The notes: generated by a model not told the origin, from the sequence alone. A stretch of DNA of 64,000 bases from Halichondria panicea (GCF_963675165.1 NC_087384.1:2866315-2930314); one strand, 5' to 3'; positions 33,714 to 44,717 are shown, numbered from the stretch's first letter. Program-made: numbers and translations.

Positions 33714-34482
33714 ACATGCATGTTTGTGAAATATTATAGTTATTGCAGAAAGCGTGATTCACGTGAACATAATTTTTGAGTCTAAAAGTATTATTACATA
33801 CATCATGAGATTAAGAAAGCGTGAACGTCATATATTTGGTTTCAAGTGTATACTGAGCATTTATGGTGTGGAGCATATTCAGTTGAACTTGGCAGAAACC
33901 TGCACAAGGACAACTGAAGACTCCGTTTGTATAATCTATAATTATTATAAAAAAGGAGAATTATTTTAATAGATCTACTTGACTAGATATAATGCAAAAA
34001 CCATTCACGTGATGTATCACACAGACGTGCTCATAAATAAACAGTTCTCAAATGTTGCATTGTATCATTATTTCAACATGCATGTTTGTGAAATATTATA
34101 GTTATTGCAGAAAGCGTGAACTTTATTTGTTCACGTGAACATAATTTTTGAGTCTATATAAAGTATTATTACATACATGTACATCATCAGATTCTGAAAG
34201 TGAACGTCACATATTTTGTTTCAAGTGTATATACTGAGCATTTATGGTGTGGAGCATATTCAGTTGAACCTGGCAGAAACCTGCATAAGGACAACTGAAG
34301 ACTCTGTTTTGAAGATCTTGTTTAGTTCTATTAATCTATAAATCTTTCCCAACAACCAGTCAGAAAGAGGAGAATTATTTTAATAGATCTACTTGACTAG
34401 ACCATAATGCACAAAATATTCACGTGATGTATCACACAGACGTGCTCATAAATGAACAGTGTTCGCATTGTATCATTATTAG
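33714..34482. repeat. Tandem duplication of about 361 bases
   Basis: The block beginning CAACATGCATGTTTGTGAAA at 33,714 repeats at 34,075 with small indels, through CACGTGATGTATCACACAGA to ATTGTATCATTATT. No coding signal is convincing in either copy. Confidence 0.85.
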
Positions 34483-34493
34483 GAATCAAAAGG

Positions 34494-34537
34494 AAAAAAT
34501 GTGGAACGCTTCACAAATTTGCGTGTCATCCTTGTGC
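34494..34537 (-). ncRNA. U6 snRNA 3' fragment 3
   Basis: Same segment as at 32,632 with two changes, ending at CTTGTGC and joined to CTACTCCTCGTCCCC. It heads the second tandem copy of the type A/B unit. Confidence 0.88.
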
Positions 34538-34680
34538 CTACTCCTCGTCCCCATAAATTGAAACAATTGAAGAATGCGTCTGCGTGTTAAATAGCACGAG
34601 GTTCAAAAGCAGCACTTGCCTCATTTGTTCTAAAAAAGCAGTGAACTTGTTCTCAATCTGTTCTCAATTCGTTCTGTAAG

Positions 34681-34869
34681 ATGGCTAGTTCCCATAAAGG
34701 TTACTCAGACTCTTATTGGACATCGAAGATTAAAGAGTTAGCTACTGGTAAACCGTTCCAAGAAATTGAGAAGTGCCCCAAGCACAGAAACGCCAGCAAT
34801 ATGGATGTGATGGGGAAGGCCACCCGATGCATCTGTGGCTATCACAAGCCAAAGACTTCTCCCTCACCA
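34681..34869 (+). CDS. CxCGYHKP family, type A copy 2, first coding exon
   Basis: An open exon of 63 codons: MASSHKGYSDSYWTSKIKEL, TGKPF, then KCPKHRNASNMDVMGKA, RCICGYHKPKTSPSP and a GTGAGT donor. It lacks the GRGERP...W middle present in type B, probably an internal deletion that kept the frame. Function unknown. Confidence 0.6.
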
Positions 34870-35024
34870 GTGAGTACGAACAAAATAATTTGGAACATTT
34901 GGAACAAATGAAGAACGCGCATGCATGCGTGGTCAATTCAAAACATTTGCACTCGTCTCATTTCTTCTGAGCATTTGAACTTGTTCCAAATTCTTTCTGA
35001 AATCGTCTCAATCAAGCAATCAAG

Positions 35025-35279
35025 ATGGCTAGTTCTGGATCTCACAAGGGTCACTCCGACCAGATTAAAGATTTTGCTGCTGGTACACCGTTTGGAAGAG
35101 GAGAGAGGCCTAGGAAAGGCACCAAGTGGGATCTTGTATCCCAGAAAGTCGAGAAGTGCCCCAAATACAGAAACGCCAGCAACGTGGATGTGATGGGGAA
35201 GGCCATCCGATGCGCTGGAGCCATTGTTGACCTGCCAAACACGGTGGGTTCTCAAAAATGCAGTGTTTCCCCAGTGTAA
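35025..35279 (+). CDS. CxCGYHKP family, type B copy 2
   Basis: Open from MASSGSHKGHSDQIKDF through PFGRGERPRKGTKWD and KCPKYRNASNVDVMGKA, but the expected CxCGYHKP end is replaced after RC by unrelated codons to a stop. The copy is probably broken at its 3' side. Confidence 0.55.
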   Translation: MASSGSHKGHSDQIKDFAAGTPFGRGERPRKGTKWDLVSQKVEKCPKYRNASNVDVMGKAIRCAGAIVDLPNTVGSQKCSVSPV

Positions 35280-35338
35280 AGTTCAAACAGGGGGAAGGGA
35301 GCACTATGTAAAATTACTGGTATCAGGGAATCAAAAGG

Positions 35339-35382
35339 AAAAAATGTGGAACGCTTCACGAATTAGCGTGTCATCCTTGCGT
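35339..35382 (-). ncRNA. U6 snRNA 3' fragment 4
   Basis: Same U6 segment with one change, ending CTTGCG and joined to TCGACGGGCCACTCC. Confidence 0.85.
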
Positions 35383-35459
35383 CGACGGGCCACTCCACTT
35401 CCCCATAAATTGAAAGGAAAAAAATTGGAACAATTGAAGAACAGGCACTGTAAGAGGAG

Positions 35460-35640
35460 AAACGGCACGGGTTTTGGCAGCACGCCCTGCACCCTTGCCC
35501 ACTCCTCGAACGTTTACTATGGCACGGGCTTTGGCAGCACACACTGCACCCTCGCCTACTCCGGCACGGGCTTTGGCAGCACGCCCTGCATCATCGTCCA
35601 CTGTTCGAACGTTTAACATGTCTCTTCAGGATAAGGTAAT
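35460..35640 (+). repeat. Triplicated GC-rich unit (GGCACGGGCTTTGGCAGCAC)
   Basis: A unit of about 48-60 bases occurs three times at about 35,466, 35,521 and 35,564. One frame (from 35,474) reads through all three as Ala/Arg/Thr/Pro-rich residues (MARALAAHTAPSPTPARAL) and on to MSLQDK before a GT donor. This could be a presequence-like N-terminus or chance. Confidence 0.6.
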
Positions 35641-35663
35641 TATACTGTACTGTTGTAATTGTG

Positions 35664-36765
35664 TGCAGGTGAGCAAGCTGAGCCAAGACACCTCTCCTTC
35701 CTACTTATCGGCCACCAGCTACAGTGGGGGTCAATCAGTGAAGGTGTTCCAGCCTGACCTCGACACCGACGTCGAGAAGGAACTCGATGGGGTGGAGGAT
35801 GAAGGCTTTCAAGAGGGCCCCGAGATTGGTGGCACAGACCTTGACTCCTTCTGTGCACCGAAAGCTCTTGTGACAAGGTAAGAATATACTAAACGTATGT
35901 GTGATTGTTTGTATGTACGAAGAACACACAGAGGAAGTGAACACAGGGCTATGCACGCGTAATAATCTATTTCTTTTGTAGGAGTCTACTAATGAGGAAG
36001 AGGAGCCCGAGGAGGCTCTTGACTCAAGGGGTATTGCTATACCCACTTCATGGTTTTCCTTAGGCTGACACAAAGTGGATAAGCTTGTGGAACTCCTCTT
36101 GGAAACAAAGGGCCGAGGCATCAAGGAGTGTCATGAAAACCTTGAGAGTACGATAAACGCCCACTAAAATATCCAAGGGGGCGTTTCGGACGTTCTAAAA
36201 GTTCGCAATCAGGCACCTTAATCAAGTGGTACAAGAACACCGAGCGGGCTAAAGAGGTAATGTTACGCAATTATTATGTAAACACTTTTGCTAGTACTCA
36301 TTTTTCAGATAAAGTGCCTCCTTCAAGGAACGAAGCTCCCAGAGCCCCGACTAACAGCTGTATGTCAGCTCCCTTCAGCCCTGGTTCAACAATCGGCAAT
36401 GGATGAACCAACTGTGCCCCATGATTTCCCCGAGCCAGAGGACACTGCTAGGCAGGCAAGAGTGAGGAACAGGGGTCAGAACCATCCCTCTCTACAGCTC
36501 CCCCTCCGCCACCTATGGCGTCACCGTAAGGCTGGAGAAATCCTTGACAGGGCCACTCACAACAACCTCGTCCATAAATGCCAGCGGTATGTCAATAGCA
36601 CAATTGTCTGTTTAGAGCCCGAAAACGTACTCGTGTCGGCAGTGTGTCCACTGAGGGGCACACGCAATTTCGCGGCCAGCGCTACTGCCCCCAAACAGTA
36701 GGGGTTTCAAAAGAGGACTGGTTAGCCTCTAAGCGAGAGGAGTGGAAACTCAGTAAGTTCACCAT
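35664..36765 (+). pseudogene. Downstream exons of the CxCGYHKP family locus
   Basis: An exon at about 35,668-35,878 is open and acidic (SKLSQDTSPSYLS, DLDTDVEKELDGVEDEGF, ends VTR before GTAAG). Another at about 36,309-36,754 includes DEPTVPHDFPEPEDTARQ and, in a different frame at its end, GQRYCPQTVGVSKEDWLASK before GTAAG. The latter motif recurs at 41.6 kb as GQWYCPQTSNLSKAEWLAER. I do not recognise the protein; frames are not continuous. Confidence 0.5.
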
Positions 36766-36779
36766 AGATAATTATCGTT

Positions 36780-37830
36780 TTGTTTTTGTCCAATAGAGCA
36801 ACAAGCCAAGACATGATACATACTAATTAATTTTTAGCCACCTTCTCAGGAGTAAGCAATATAATAGGTATGTCAATTGTGTGTGTCACTGTGCATTTAA
36901 AGTGATACTACAATTATGTGTAATAGATCACGCTTGTGCCCCGGGGAGACTTCATGGCTTGCATCACCGCTACAATACAACTGGCTCGAGTACTCGAGTA
37001 CATATCCAAAACAGATCGCAATAGTACAAACTGTATCCAACAAACTTGATCTGCTTCTGCAAGACGTAAGGTATGCTCAGTTAATTACTGATTTGCTCTA
37101 ATAACAATAATAGGTTCTAGGAGCTACTTAGGATGGTAATTGTTCTGTCACTGATGAAGGAAGTTTCAACTTTTTATCTGACCGTCCACATAATTATGAC
37201 GAACACTCGAAACATTCACGTAAGTGCATGCTGATTTTGATTATTCACTGTAATGTTACACTCTATAGATCAATGTTAAGAAGATTTCATGGGACAGCTG
37301 ATGTCCGTCACTGTAATGTTACACTCTATAGAATCAATGGTAAGAGGATTTCATGGGGACAGCTGAGGTCCTTGTATGACCGAGACACAGCAGCTGGGTG
37401 TTTGAGGAGCTTGCGCTCAGGTTAGTGCATATAGGTTTTGAGTGAATCTGTAAGCAAAGCTCTCAAATTGACTTGTGCATGGACTGGGAGAAGTGGGCCC
37501 TCTCACACAATAATATGGTTCTCAGCTCAGAGACACGACTGGGATTGAAAATTACATGTGAGGAATAATTATATTACATTCACACCCACTCACAGTTTCT
37601 CGTTTAGGTAGTAATTTGTCATATGTGATCAATGGCTTTCCTTTTCTTCCTGAGTTTGTGTACGACCTATCACATTGTATATCAAACGATAGATGCCTGG
37701 TGAAGTGGTCGATACTAATGTTAAGAATGTGCTTGACAAGGTGTGAATCCGCAGGCATATACAGGTGTTCGAGCGGTCCTTCAAGAGAACAAAACAAACT
37801 CAAACTCAGAGCATGCTGACTCATAATTAT
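36780..37830 (+). pseudogene. Further exon-like blocks, paralogous to 45.7-46.9 kb
   Basis: Blocks such as GCCACCTTCTCAGGAGTAAG, GACGTAAGGTATGC, TCACTGATGAAGGAAGTTTC and ATTTCATGGGGACAGCTGA occur here and again at 45.7-46.5 kb in the same order. Readings include KLDLLLQDV and RISWGQLRSLYDRDTAAG. The latter exon is partly duplicated (about 37,262-37,325). The repeat of order points to a duplicated multi-exon locus, now decayed. Confidence 0.5.
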
Positions 37831-38219
37831 CTCAATGTCATGTCTACTGTTTTTTGTAAATTTATGAATAATTAAGGTGATCGATGATATAATTTTGATT
37901 TCTTAACAATGGTTGTTTTATATATAATAGCCTTAGTAACTGTCTGAAGTTAAACCTTAATTCTTGCTTTCTTCGCAATTTCCCTTATGCATGTGCAGTG
38001 ACCAAGATAGATCTGTCGAAAAATTTATACCAAGGTATTTGTACTGATTTTGTCTAACCAGTATTCAGTTGTTATTATCGTGGAGCTGATTGCAAAACAT
38101 TCTTTTTCTTCGAAAAAACCACATAACAGGCTCAGCATTTGATAGACTCAAAAAATATCCATTTCTTTCTTTTAGTGCCTCTAATTTTAGATATTTGACA
38201 GCTGCCAATTTCTAAGCGA

Positions 38220-38600
38220 GAGGGCCTGAGAAACTACAAATTGACTTTGCATGGCATTAGACGAGTTTAAAAGTCAATCCATTTTCTTCAACCCATGCAG
38301 TCGCCCCAGTCGCATATAATAATTATGTCCCTTTGTATTAATCATTTTGTACCGTTTTGTACAGTCATCCGCGCATATATTCCTAGCTTGCAGGACATGA
38401 TTGCTTGAGAAACTTTGTCTATGTATATGAGGAAAAGCACCCTGAGATGACAGGCACGATTCCACTCCATTCAACCCAACTTCTTGTTGTCAACCCGTCA
38501 GGTAATTTCTTATCCACCGAATGAGATACGTAAATCAGTAACAAGCTTATGAATTAGAGTTGAATGAGGGACCTTATCGAAAGCTTTTGCATACCGTATA
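38220..38600 (-). mobile_element. LINE (non-LTR) reverse transcriptase fragment
   Basis: Minus-strand reading AKAFDKVPHSTLIHKL, then in other frames NGVESCLS and a FADD-box remnant (ICADDC). These are the middle blocks of non-LTR reverse transcriptases. It is truncated and carries frameshifts; an MITE abuts its upstream end. Confidence 0.75.
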
Positions 38601-38690
38601 TAGTGGGTATATTTCGAGGGTATTAATTTTCGCGAATAGACCTCTACAAAGGATTTCGCGGATTTTATTTTCGTGGTCTGAGTTCTAGCC
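38593..38690. mobile_element. MITE piece, TACCGTATA family
   Basis: Starts ATACCGTATATAGTGGGTAT and contains TTTCGCGGATTTTATTTTCG; the second end is not clear. It lies within the LINE remnant. Confidence 0.55.
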
Positions 38691-39009
38691 TTTTGGCGCA
38701 TGCGCACATCAACATGCAGCTTTACCTCCAAACCGTTAGCCTCGAATCCAGGCCTAGCCTGTATAAATTAGTGAGGTACTATGTCTGTATTTGCTAGTGG
38801 TGCAATGACCGACCGTACACGATATTAAATGGACAGAGAAGGTGCACCTAAATGACTGAAATGAGTTGGGCCTGGCACTAACAAAAGACTAGAAATAATA
38901 AAATTATTTTTGTTTGTGTATTTGAGGGTGATTTTGATGTGAGAAATCAATGTTCAAATCGCCTAATAGCTATTTAAATTTGAAACCTCTATAAATTATT
39001 ATTTAGAAA

Positions 39010-39240
39010 ATAAATATTCAACATTACTGCTGGGGCAGGACACCAATGCATACTCTCCGTAAAACTGTCCGAAAGAATTGTGTTAAAAGTTAAATTCTTA
39101 GAGATGAGGATAGCCACGCCTCCTCCATTCCTGTTCCTATCCAATCGTAATATTTCGTAACCATTGGCAATTTAAGAATCTAGCCAGGTACATATATCCT
39201 TCTGACCGTAAATTCTGCTTTTAAATCATCAATTTTGGGT
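39010..39240 (-). mobile_element. LINE endonuclease-domain fragment
   Basis: Minus-strand reading RLDRNRNGGGVAILISKNL is the conserved block of APE-type LINE endonucleases. It probably belongs to the same LINE as 38,220-38,600, with the middle lost. Confidence 0.65.
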
Positions 39241-39268
39241 AATTAACTTCTGACGCTGTACATTAATA

Positions 39269-39474
39269 TACTGTATGCAGGTAATTTTCAGGGGACAAAA
39301 TATTCGTGGCTCAGCAATATTGAGACATTTCGTGGGTAATATTTTCGTGGTTGGTGGTTGGAGCTTGCACTGCAGGTAAAGGTAGGCAAGGTCGCTTCAT
39401 TCGTGGGTAAAATATTCGTGGTCAGACCTCCAACCACGAATATTTTGCCCACAAAAATTACACGCTATACGGTA
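39269..39474. mobile_element. MITE, TACCGTATAGCG family
   Basis: Left TATACTGTATGCAGGTAATT, right complement of AATTACACGCTATACGGTA. Interior nearly identical to the copy in the FBXO30-like intron (22,886-23,094). Confidence 0.85.
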
Positions 39475-40717
39475 ATTATATTGAGAGATTTGTTTACTTT
39501 TGGGAAGAAAGGTGTTCCATTTGGGCCACTCCTAAAAAAGAGGTTGTTGTGTGGTTGTCCGTGTCGTTGTTAAGTACAGGGTTGGGCTCTTGATAATCAA
39601 CTTGGTCATCAGTTACTTGTAAGCATGAGGTATACGTCATTGATCTGTGCCTCTCATTGTGGAGTTTCCTCTAATGTTCATGCTCTTTTTGTCTATTTTT
39701 TTTGTGTGGTTGAGATTTCCCACCTTTTTGGAGCGTATTTGTTCTACTTTTCGCTCTTCAGTTGTCATGTCGGATATGTTTAGTTTCTAGTTTGTTTCTA
39801 TTAATTTGCTAATAATATTATTCTCAGGGTGTCGCAGGTTCTATTCAGTCGGACAAGTATTGGTCTGTTTCTTTTGCTTGATTTTTTGTATAGGAGCCTA
39901 GTCTCATACAGTCTCTGATGTTCTGCTCTGGGAAGCCAATAATTAGTGAGATTTCTTGAAAACAAAGCTGAAACTCAGCTCGATGAACTGGCCTCTCAGT
40001 CTCAAGATCTACTTAGCTATATGCTACCTAGTATACATGTAGTAGTATAAGGCTAATAAGCAAAGTATAAGCAATGGCATGAATTCCTTCTGCATGTTTA
40101 CTGCATGCTTTAAAGAACTTCTTGAGGCATGTAGTGCGCTAAGCACCACAAAAAATAATTTGAAATGGTTCTTATTTAAAACAGACTGAATGGTTCTATG
40201 TTTTCATCTTGGGCCTCGTGTGCGTCTGTTTGAGTATGAGTTACAATTTCTGTCATTGTTGTTTTGAGTTAGCTTAATGATTACTGAGTGCATAGCATAC
40301 AAACAAAGGGGACGGAGCTGGCGGACAGTTGCAGGAAGCAAGACTTACTTATACCGGCACAATCACCTTCACAATGGAGAATATCTTCAGTATCTTTGAT
40401 GGCACCATCACATAGGTTGCACTGTTGTTTCTTTTTAGGTTTCTTTATGTGCTGTTGGCATCAGAGTTCACTGCCTAGGTTTGGGCTCTGGTATTGGTGC
40501 TCATCATTAATTTATAGCAGCTTCTAGAATCAGTCCTAAAAAAAAAATCCTAAAGGTTTAGTCTCTATTCGAACTCGCTCGCTCAAAATAAAATGTCCCT
40601 TAAAATTTATTACCCAAATCAATTTCCCACCTCTAAAAATCTAAAATAAATAAATGCCTCACTGTTTAGCGGTCACAGAATAATTATTATCTCTCAATTA
40701 GCACACTCAAATAGCAG
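39475..40717. other. No recognisable gene
   Basis: About 1.2 kb, T-rich on the plus strand. Short open frames here match nothing I know. It is possibly old repeat sequence. Confidence 0.4.
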
Positions 40718-40740
40718 CCCCCCCCCCCCCCCCCCCCCCC
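40718..40740. repeat. Homopolymer run of 23 C
   Basis: An uninterrupted C tract; its length is likely unreliable in assembly. Confidence 0.95.
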
Positions 40741-41007
40741 GTCTAGTTAGGTTAGCACAGCCAGTCTACACATGCAATCCAAATACAAGAAATTTCCAGA
40801 TTAACGGATGTCATTAATTGATTATGAATATCATTAACGAAGACAATTTTATACATGTATTATGATATTACTGTGGCCAGAATGCTAGCTAGAATAGTCT
40901 TTTATCTCTCCAATACAGTGAGTCTTGTGAGCTCTTTCTTCGTTTTCTTTGCAGTCGCCATTGTCTTGAGCAGTTTATTATTGCTGATTCAGCAAAGCAA
41001 TATGGTT

Positions 41008-41019
41008 TGCGCATGCGCA
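41008..41019. promoter_or_regulatory. Perfect NRF1 palindrome TGCGCATGCGCA
   Basis: An exact match to the NRF1 consensus, about 140 bases before the open frame at 41,152. A near match (GGCGCATGCGCA) lies at about 38,695. Confidence 0.5.
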
Positions 41020-41037
41020 ATAACTGACAGAATCAAA

Positions 41038-41135
41038 ATACCGTATAGCGCGAAATTTTCGAGGGGCTTATAATTTTCGTGGATTAGCAATCCTACACGA
41101 GAAAATTAAGTCCACGAATAATGAAGTTAGACAAC
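41038..41135. mobile_element. MITE end, TACCGTATAGCG family
   Basis: ATACCGTATAGCGCGAAATTTTCG continues as in 29,457-29,625 through AGCAATCCTACACGAGAAAA. The opposite end is not visible. Confidence 0.7.
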
Positions 41136-41151
41136 TACCAGGGTAAATGAA

Positions 41152-41633
41152 GTGAAAATGCTGATGCAGGGGATCAGCACCTCAACCCCCGCATCTTGCT
41201 CTGACACCCCACTGCTACGACCACCAGCACCACCATCATCACCAGTGATATACAAGCCTCCAATGATTCGTGTCAAATTTATTGTTATTCTGTCCCAAAT
41301 TGAAGAACAACTACCACCACCACCAACTGAACAAATGCCACCTGTTGGCTCTGAAAAACTTATCCTTTCGAATCTAGAATTTGTGGAATATCTTATTACT
41401 GTAAAAATTAATTCACTATTTTATAGAAAAGCGTACTTCAAGGACAACGGAATGGCGCATGGCAGTGGCAGCAGCTTTGACCGCTCCTGCTCTACAAACA
41501 AGGAAGTTGTGGGCAACCAATGGTGTCTGGTAACCATACACAGTTTACGGCCAGTGGTATTGTCCGCAGACGTCTAACCTATCAAAGGCCGAATGGCTAG
41601 CCGAGAGGAGGGAAGTAAGGGAGGCAGCAAAAA
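41152..41633 (+). pseudogene. Exon of the CxCGYHKP-linked locus (YCPQT...EWLAER motif)
   Basis: The first frame (141 codons, to 41,577) is Pro-rich at its start (LLRPPAPPSSP). Near its end another frame takes over with GQWYCPQTSNLSKAEWLAER and a GTAAGT donor, the same ending as the exon closing at 36,754. Probably a paralogous, broken exon. Function unknown. Confidence 0.45.
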
Positions 41634-41775
41634 TCAGTAAGTGTTCAGACTTATATTTACATGCATTATAAGTTACGTTATAATTTACAGAGGCTCAGCA
41701 GAACAAGGAGAGCTACACTACTTATAATGAGTGTTGCGTTAATTACCAGCATTTAATGTAAATGATGGTAGATTT

Positions 41776-41920
41776 AGAATATTTTGTGAGTGAAAACCTT
41801 TGTAAACGAGCCGACCCTTTGCGAACAACTATTGCGTTTTGGCAATGTATTTACTTGTGTTGCGGATTTGATCAACCATCGCAAAGTTTGATGCTCGCAA
41901 AACATTCAAGTAATCGGTAT
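41776..41920. mobile_element. MITE, ACTAGAA / GCAAA family
   Basis: Inverted copy of the element at 7.2 kb: GTGAAAACCTTTG, CCCTTTGCGA, ATTGCGTTTTGGCAA and GATCAACCATCGCAAAG in the same order. Confidence 0.7.
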
Positions 41921-42275
41921 TCATTGCATTGCCAAGTGATGTCATGTGTCAAGGTAGCTAGCTGCTGCATGCAACTATTGTACAGAATCTTGGCAACAAA
42001 TGCGGTGGACTTAGACGAGGTAAGACTAGGCCCTCAAAAGATAGAGTAGGTTGTCATGATTATGTTTCCAGCGGGGGAAGTCAATATGTGCAAAACTGCC
42101 TTAGCTATACTAGTTCTGACAGCCACTCTTTGTATCTCGAGAATACAGTAACTCTTATACTCTTCCCTCGCTGGATACTAGTACCTAGCAATGATAAGTT
42201 AATCTAGCCTTGCTTGATCTTAGGCCGCATTTGCAGTTCTTCTTATTAAGTAATTAGCATAATTGAATATTAAGC

Positions 42276-42648
42276 TACAGTAGACTCTCGTTAATCCGGT
42301 CACCCTTGGGATCATGCAGCTTGGCCGGAATAGCGAGGTGGCTGTATTTCGGGAAATAGCCACGGCTTAAAAACGACCTTACCTTGAATCTAATGACTAA
42401 TTTTGCCTCGAGGATAAAATGAATCAATTTTATTTGCTAAACCACACCCAAAACGTCATATCCGGTCGTAATACACGTATAAATGAAAACCTTGTTTGGG
42501 AAAGCCAGCACTGGCTGGTATATGGAATAGCGAGTGGCCGGTGAGTTTTGTGCAGTAAACATATAGCTAGCATTCCGTGCCAAGCCAAATGGCCGGTATA
42601 TCGAGGTGGCCGTACTTCAGAGAGCCAGAATAGCGAGAGTCTACTGTA
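42276..42648. mobile_element. MITE with pogo/Tigger-like ends
   Basis: Ends TACAGTAGACTCTCGTTAAT and the complement of AGCGAGAGTCTACTGTA, with subterminal GGCCGG repeats. Typical of non-autonomous pogo-type elements with TA targets. Confidence 0.85.
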
Positions 42649-42992
42649 AAAAAAATATTGAATGGATTATTTTTGATGTAATAAACTGTATGTTGCAAAT
42701 AATATAGCAAGTATAAACATAGTGGTATTTAAAGCCAGACCCGGCCGGGCCTTAAGTACCCAGAGATGCTTTCGCTCAAAAATTATTAGAGCCACAATTA
42801 TAGTAGAGGGAATAAGTTACATTAGCTAAAAATGCTGTTAGTTTTCGTCGCTTGCAACCGTTGAGCAGTTACAGCTGGAATAGACACACAGACAGCTTTA
42901 CCATATCCCGAGGCATAACAATGATAAGAACTACTTACTTGGGATATTTTATGGCTCAAAAGCCCGTTATTAAATTGAAATACTGTGGTTAA

Positions 42993-43060
42993 TCATATAG
43001 CGCGAAGTTTTCGAGGGGCTTAATTTTTGCGGATTTTGTGGGTTAGCAATCCTTGTTCTT
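42993..43060. mobile_element. Partial MITE, TACCGTATAGCG family
   Basis: CATATAGCGCGAAGTTTTCG to GGGTTAGCAATCC matches the left part of 29,457-29,625; the rest is missing. Confidence 0.7.
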
Positions 43061-43190
43061 TATTATCTGCTATAACGTGCAAAGATTGAAAGGCGTGGCT
43101 TCCGGTAACTGTAGTATAGTCATTCCGTAACATTGTGCAACGAAATGACTTCAGTGGGCAAACCTTTGCCCACGGACTATCATAAGAAAA

Positions 43191-43425
43191 ATGTCTATTC
43201 AAGAGATATGTACTAGGTGTGGGAAACTCACCTACTTTCTGCCTTTTCGTTTCAATCTATTTCCCCCCTTTGTAGAGAAGGTCTGCGCTCACTCATGCCC
43301 GAGCTTCTCCAACATTATTTTTGGCCATGCAAGGTGTGGGAGCTCGTGTCAAAAACTGGGTTGGATATTAGCACACTCGTCTGGCCTGACACTAAGGCTG
43401 ACTTTATAAGCCACGAGGTATAACA
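43191..43425 (+). other. Unrecognised open stretch before a family exon
   Basis: Two overlapping frames are open. One starts MSIQEICTRCGK; the other includes CREGLRSLMPELLQHYFW and VSKTGLDISTLVWP. Neither is a known family. It may be the upstream exon of the domain at 43,500-43,741. Confidence 0.35.
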
Positions 43426-43499
43426 AATGTTACTGCGCATGTGCCCTCCCCTAATAAATAACCCGGGCGATAATTATCTCGAAGACGTACTCCGGAGTG

Positions 43500-43741
43500 T
43501 ACACGTAGAACTTATCATGTGTCTAAATCAAAGAAGAAAAGGCCTGACAGAGAGTGGGAGACTCTTGCAAAACAGTATAATTATGTCAGTGGAGCTTTTC
43601 CAGTTTGGTCGGGGACAGCGCCCTCCTAAAGATAGTCTGTGGGCAATGCCAAAGGTTTGCCCACTGAAGTTATCGAAGGGTATTAAATGGGTGGGACAGA
43701 TGTGGCAACTTGAGTGTCACTGTGGCTATCACAAACTTCAG
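43500..43741 (+). CDS. CxCGYHKP family, type C exon (WETLAKQ ... CHCGYHK)
   Basis: The second half is intact: GRGQRPPKDSLWAMPKVCPL, SKGIKWVGQMWQLECHCGYHK and a GT donor. The first half (EWETLAKQYNYVSGAFP) is one frame away. The motif order W...LA...GRG-RP...W...P...C-x-CGYHK equals that of the type A/B copies, so all belong to one family. The intron that follows now runs into a PPTC7 fragment. Confidence 0.5.
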
Positions 43742-43765
43742 GTAGGAGTCAAATAATATACTTCA

Positions 43766-43935
43766 CCTGTGTAAACCCCGAACACTAAAGAACTAACCAG
43801 TGCAGTAACTAGATAGCCTGGTGGAGAAAGCCCTCTCCCTCTTCAGAGATCAGAACTAGATCTATCTCTCTCCTTTCACACGAGACGGCTCACAGGCATT
43901 ATTTTGGAGCTATGAATAGGCAGCGTATGCATATT
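43766..43935 (+). pseudogene. PPTC7 last-exon fragment, copy 2
   Basis: About 75% of the last PPTC7 exon (CCGAACACTAAAGAACTAAC to TTTTGGAGCTATG), with in-frame stops and missing 3' codons. Confidence 0.85.
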
Positions 43936-43938
43936 ATC

Positions 43939-44596
43939 CAGGGGCGGATCCAGAGGTAGTTCGTTGGGTTCGTACGAACTACCCTTCCAGCTAGTATATA
44001 TTAGCTAGCTAGCTAACTGTCGTGACAAAGTCGTACAAAGTACGTCCTCTCTGCTTAATAAAAGGGTGGGGCTGGTTCTCTTTGCATAATAAAAGGGTGG
44101 GGCTGGTTCTCTCTACATAACAAGAGGGTGGGGCTGGCTACTGCAACCGTAGTCAAGCGATAATATTATTATATATATCTAGCCATGAATCCTTGACTCC
44201 TGGTGTAAGAAGAGGAAAGTTTCAGGTAAGGGAGAGTGCATGACACTGCATATTGAATGACACTGCATACTTACATGTATAATTGCTATAAAATCATTAA
44301 TATATTGATGGTCAAGTTCTACAAGTCTATAGCCAAGTCTCCTCTTCACCAGCCACCACCGTCTGTCTTTCCACTGGGGACCACTACTATCTCTCCTCCA
44401 GTCACAACCATCATCTCTCCTGTGTTTATAAATCATGAGGGAGAACATGAGGGTTAATTAGTGGGCGTGGTACTTTAAAAGGGGCGTGGCCACAAAAATT
44501 TCGGCGCTATGCGCCAAGTAAACTTCTTGCCTGCGCTTTGCGTGGACAAGAAGTACTATAAGAACCCCCCTTCCTTAAATCCTGGATCCGCCCCTG
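43939..44596. mobile_element. MITE with CAGGGGCGGATCCAG ends
   Basis: Ends CAGGGGCGGATCCAG and the complement of CTGGATCCGCCCCTG; TTATC flanks both. It lies between the PPTC7 and Sel1 fragments of copy 2 and is absent from copies 1 and 3. Inside, a unit with GGGTGGGGCTGG(T/C)T is repeated three times. Confidence 0.85.
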
Positions 44597-44717
44597 TTAT
44601 CATAATTTTCTTCTATTCATCATTGCAGGCCATTCATATTTTGTAAATTCATAGAGTCATGCATCAAATGCCCAACAAATTAAATTAGCAAGGTATAATT
44701 ATGCACGCATGTAAACA

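Noticed and set aside
37340-37425. P-element/THAP9-type transposase block (ISWGQLRSLYDRDTAAG)
   Set aside because: It resembles the W-x-H/L-x2-LY-x-RD block of such transposases, but the next conserved blocks could not be found; kept only as an unassigned exon.
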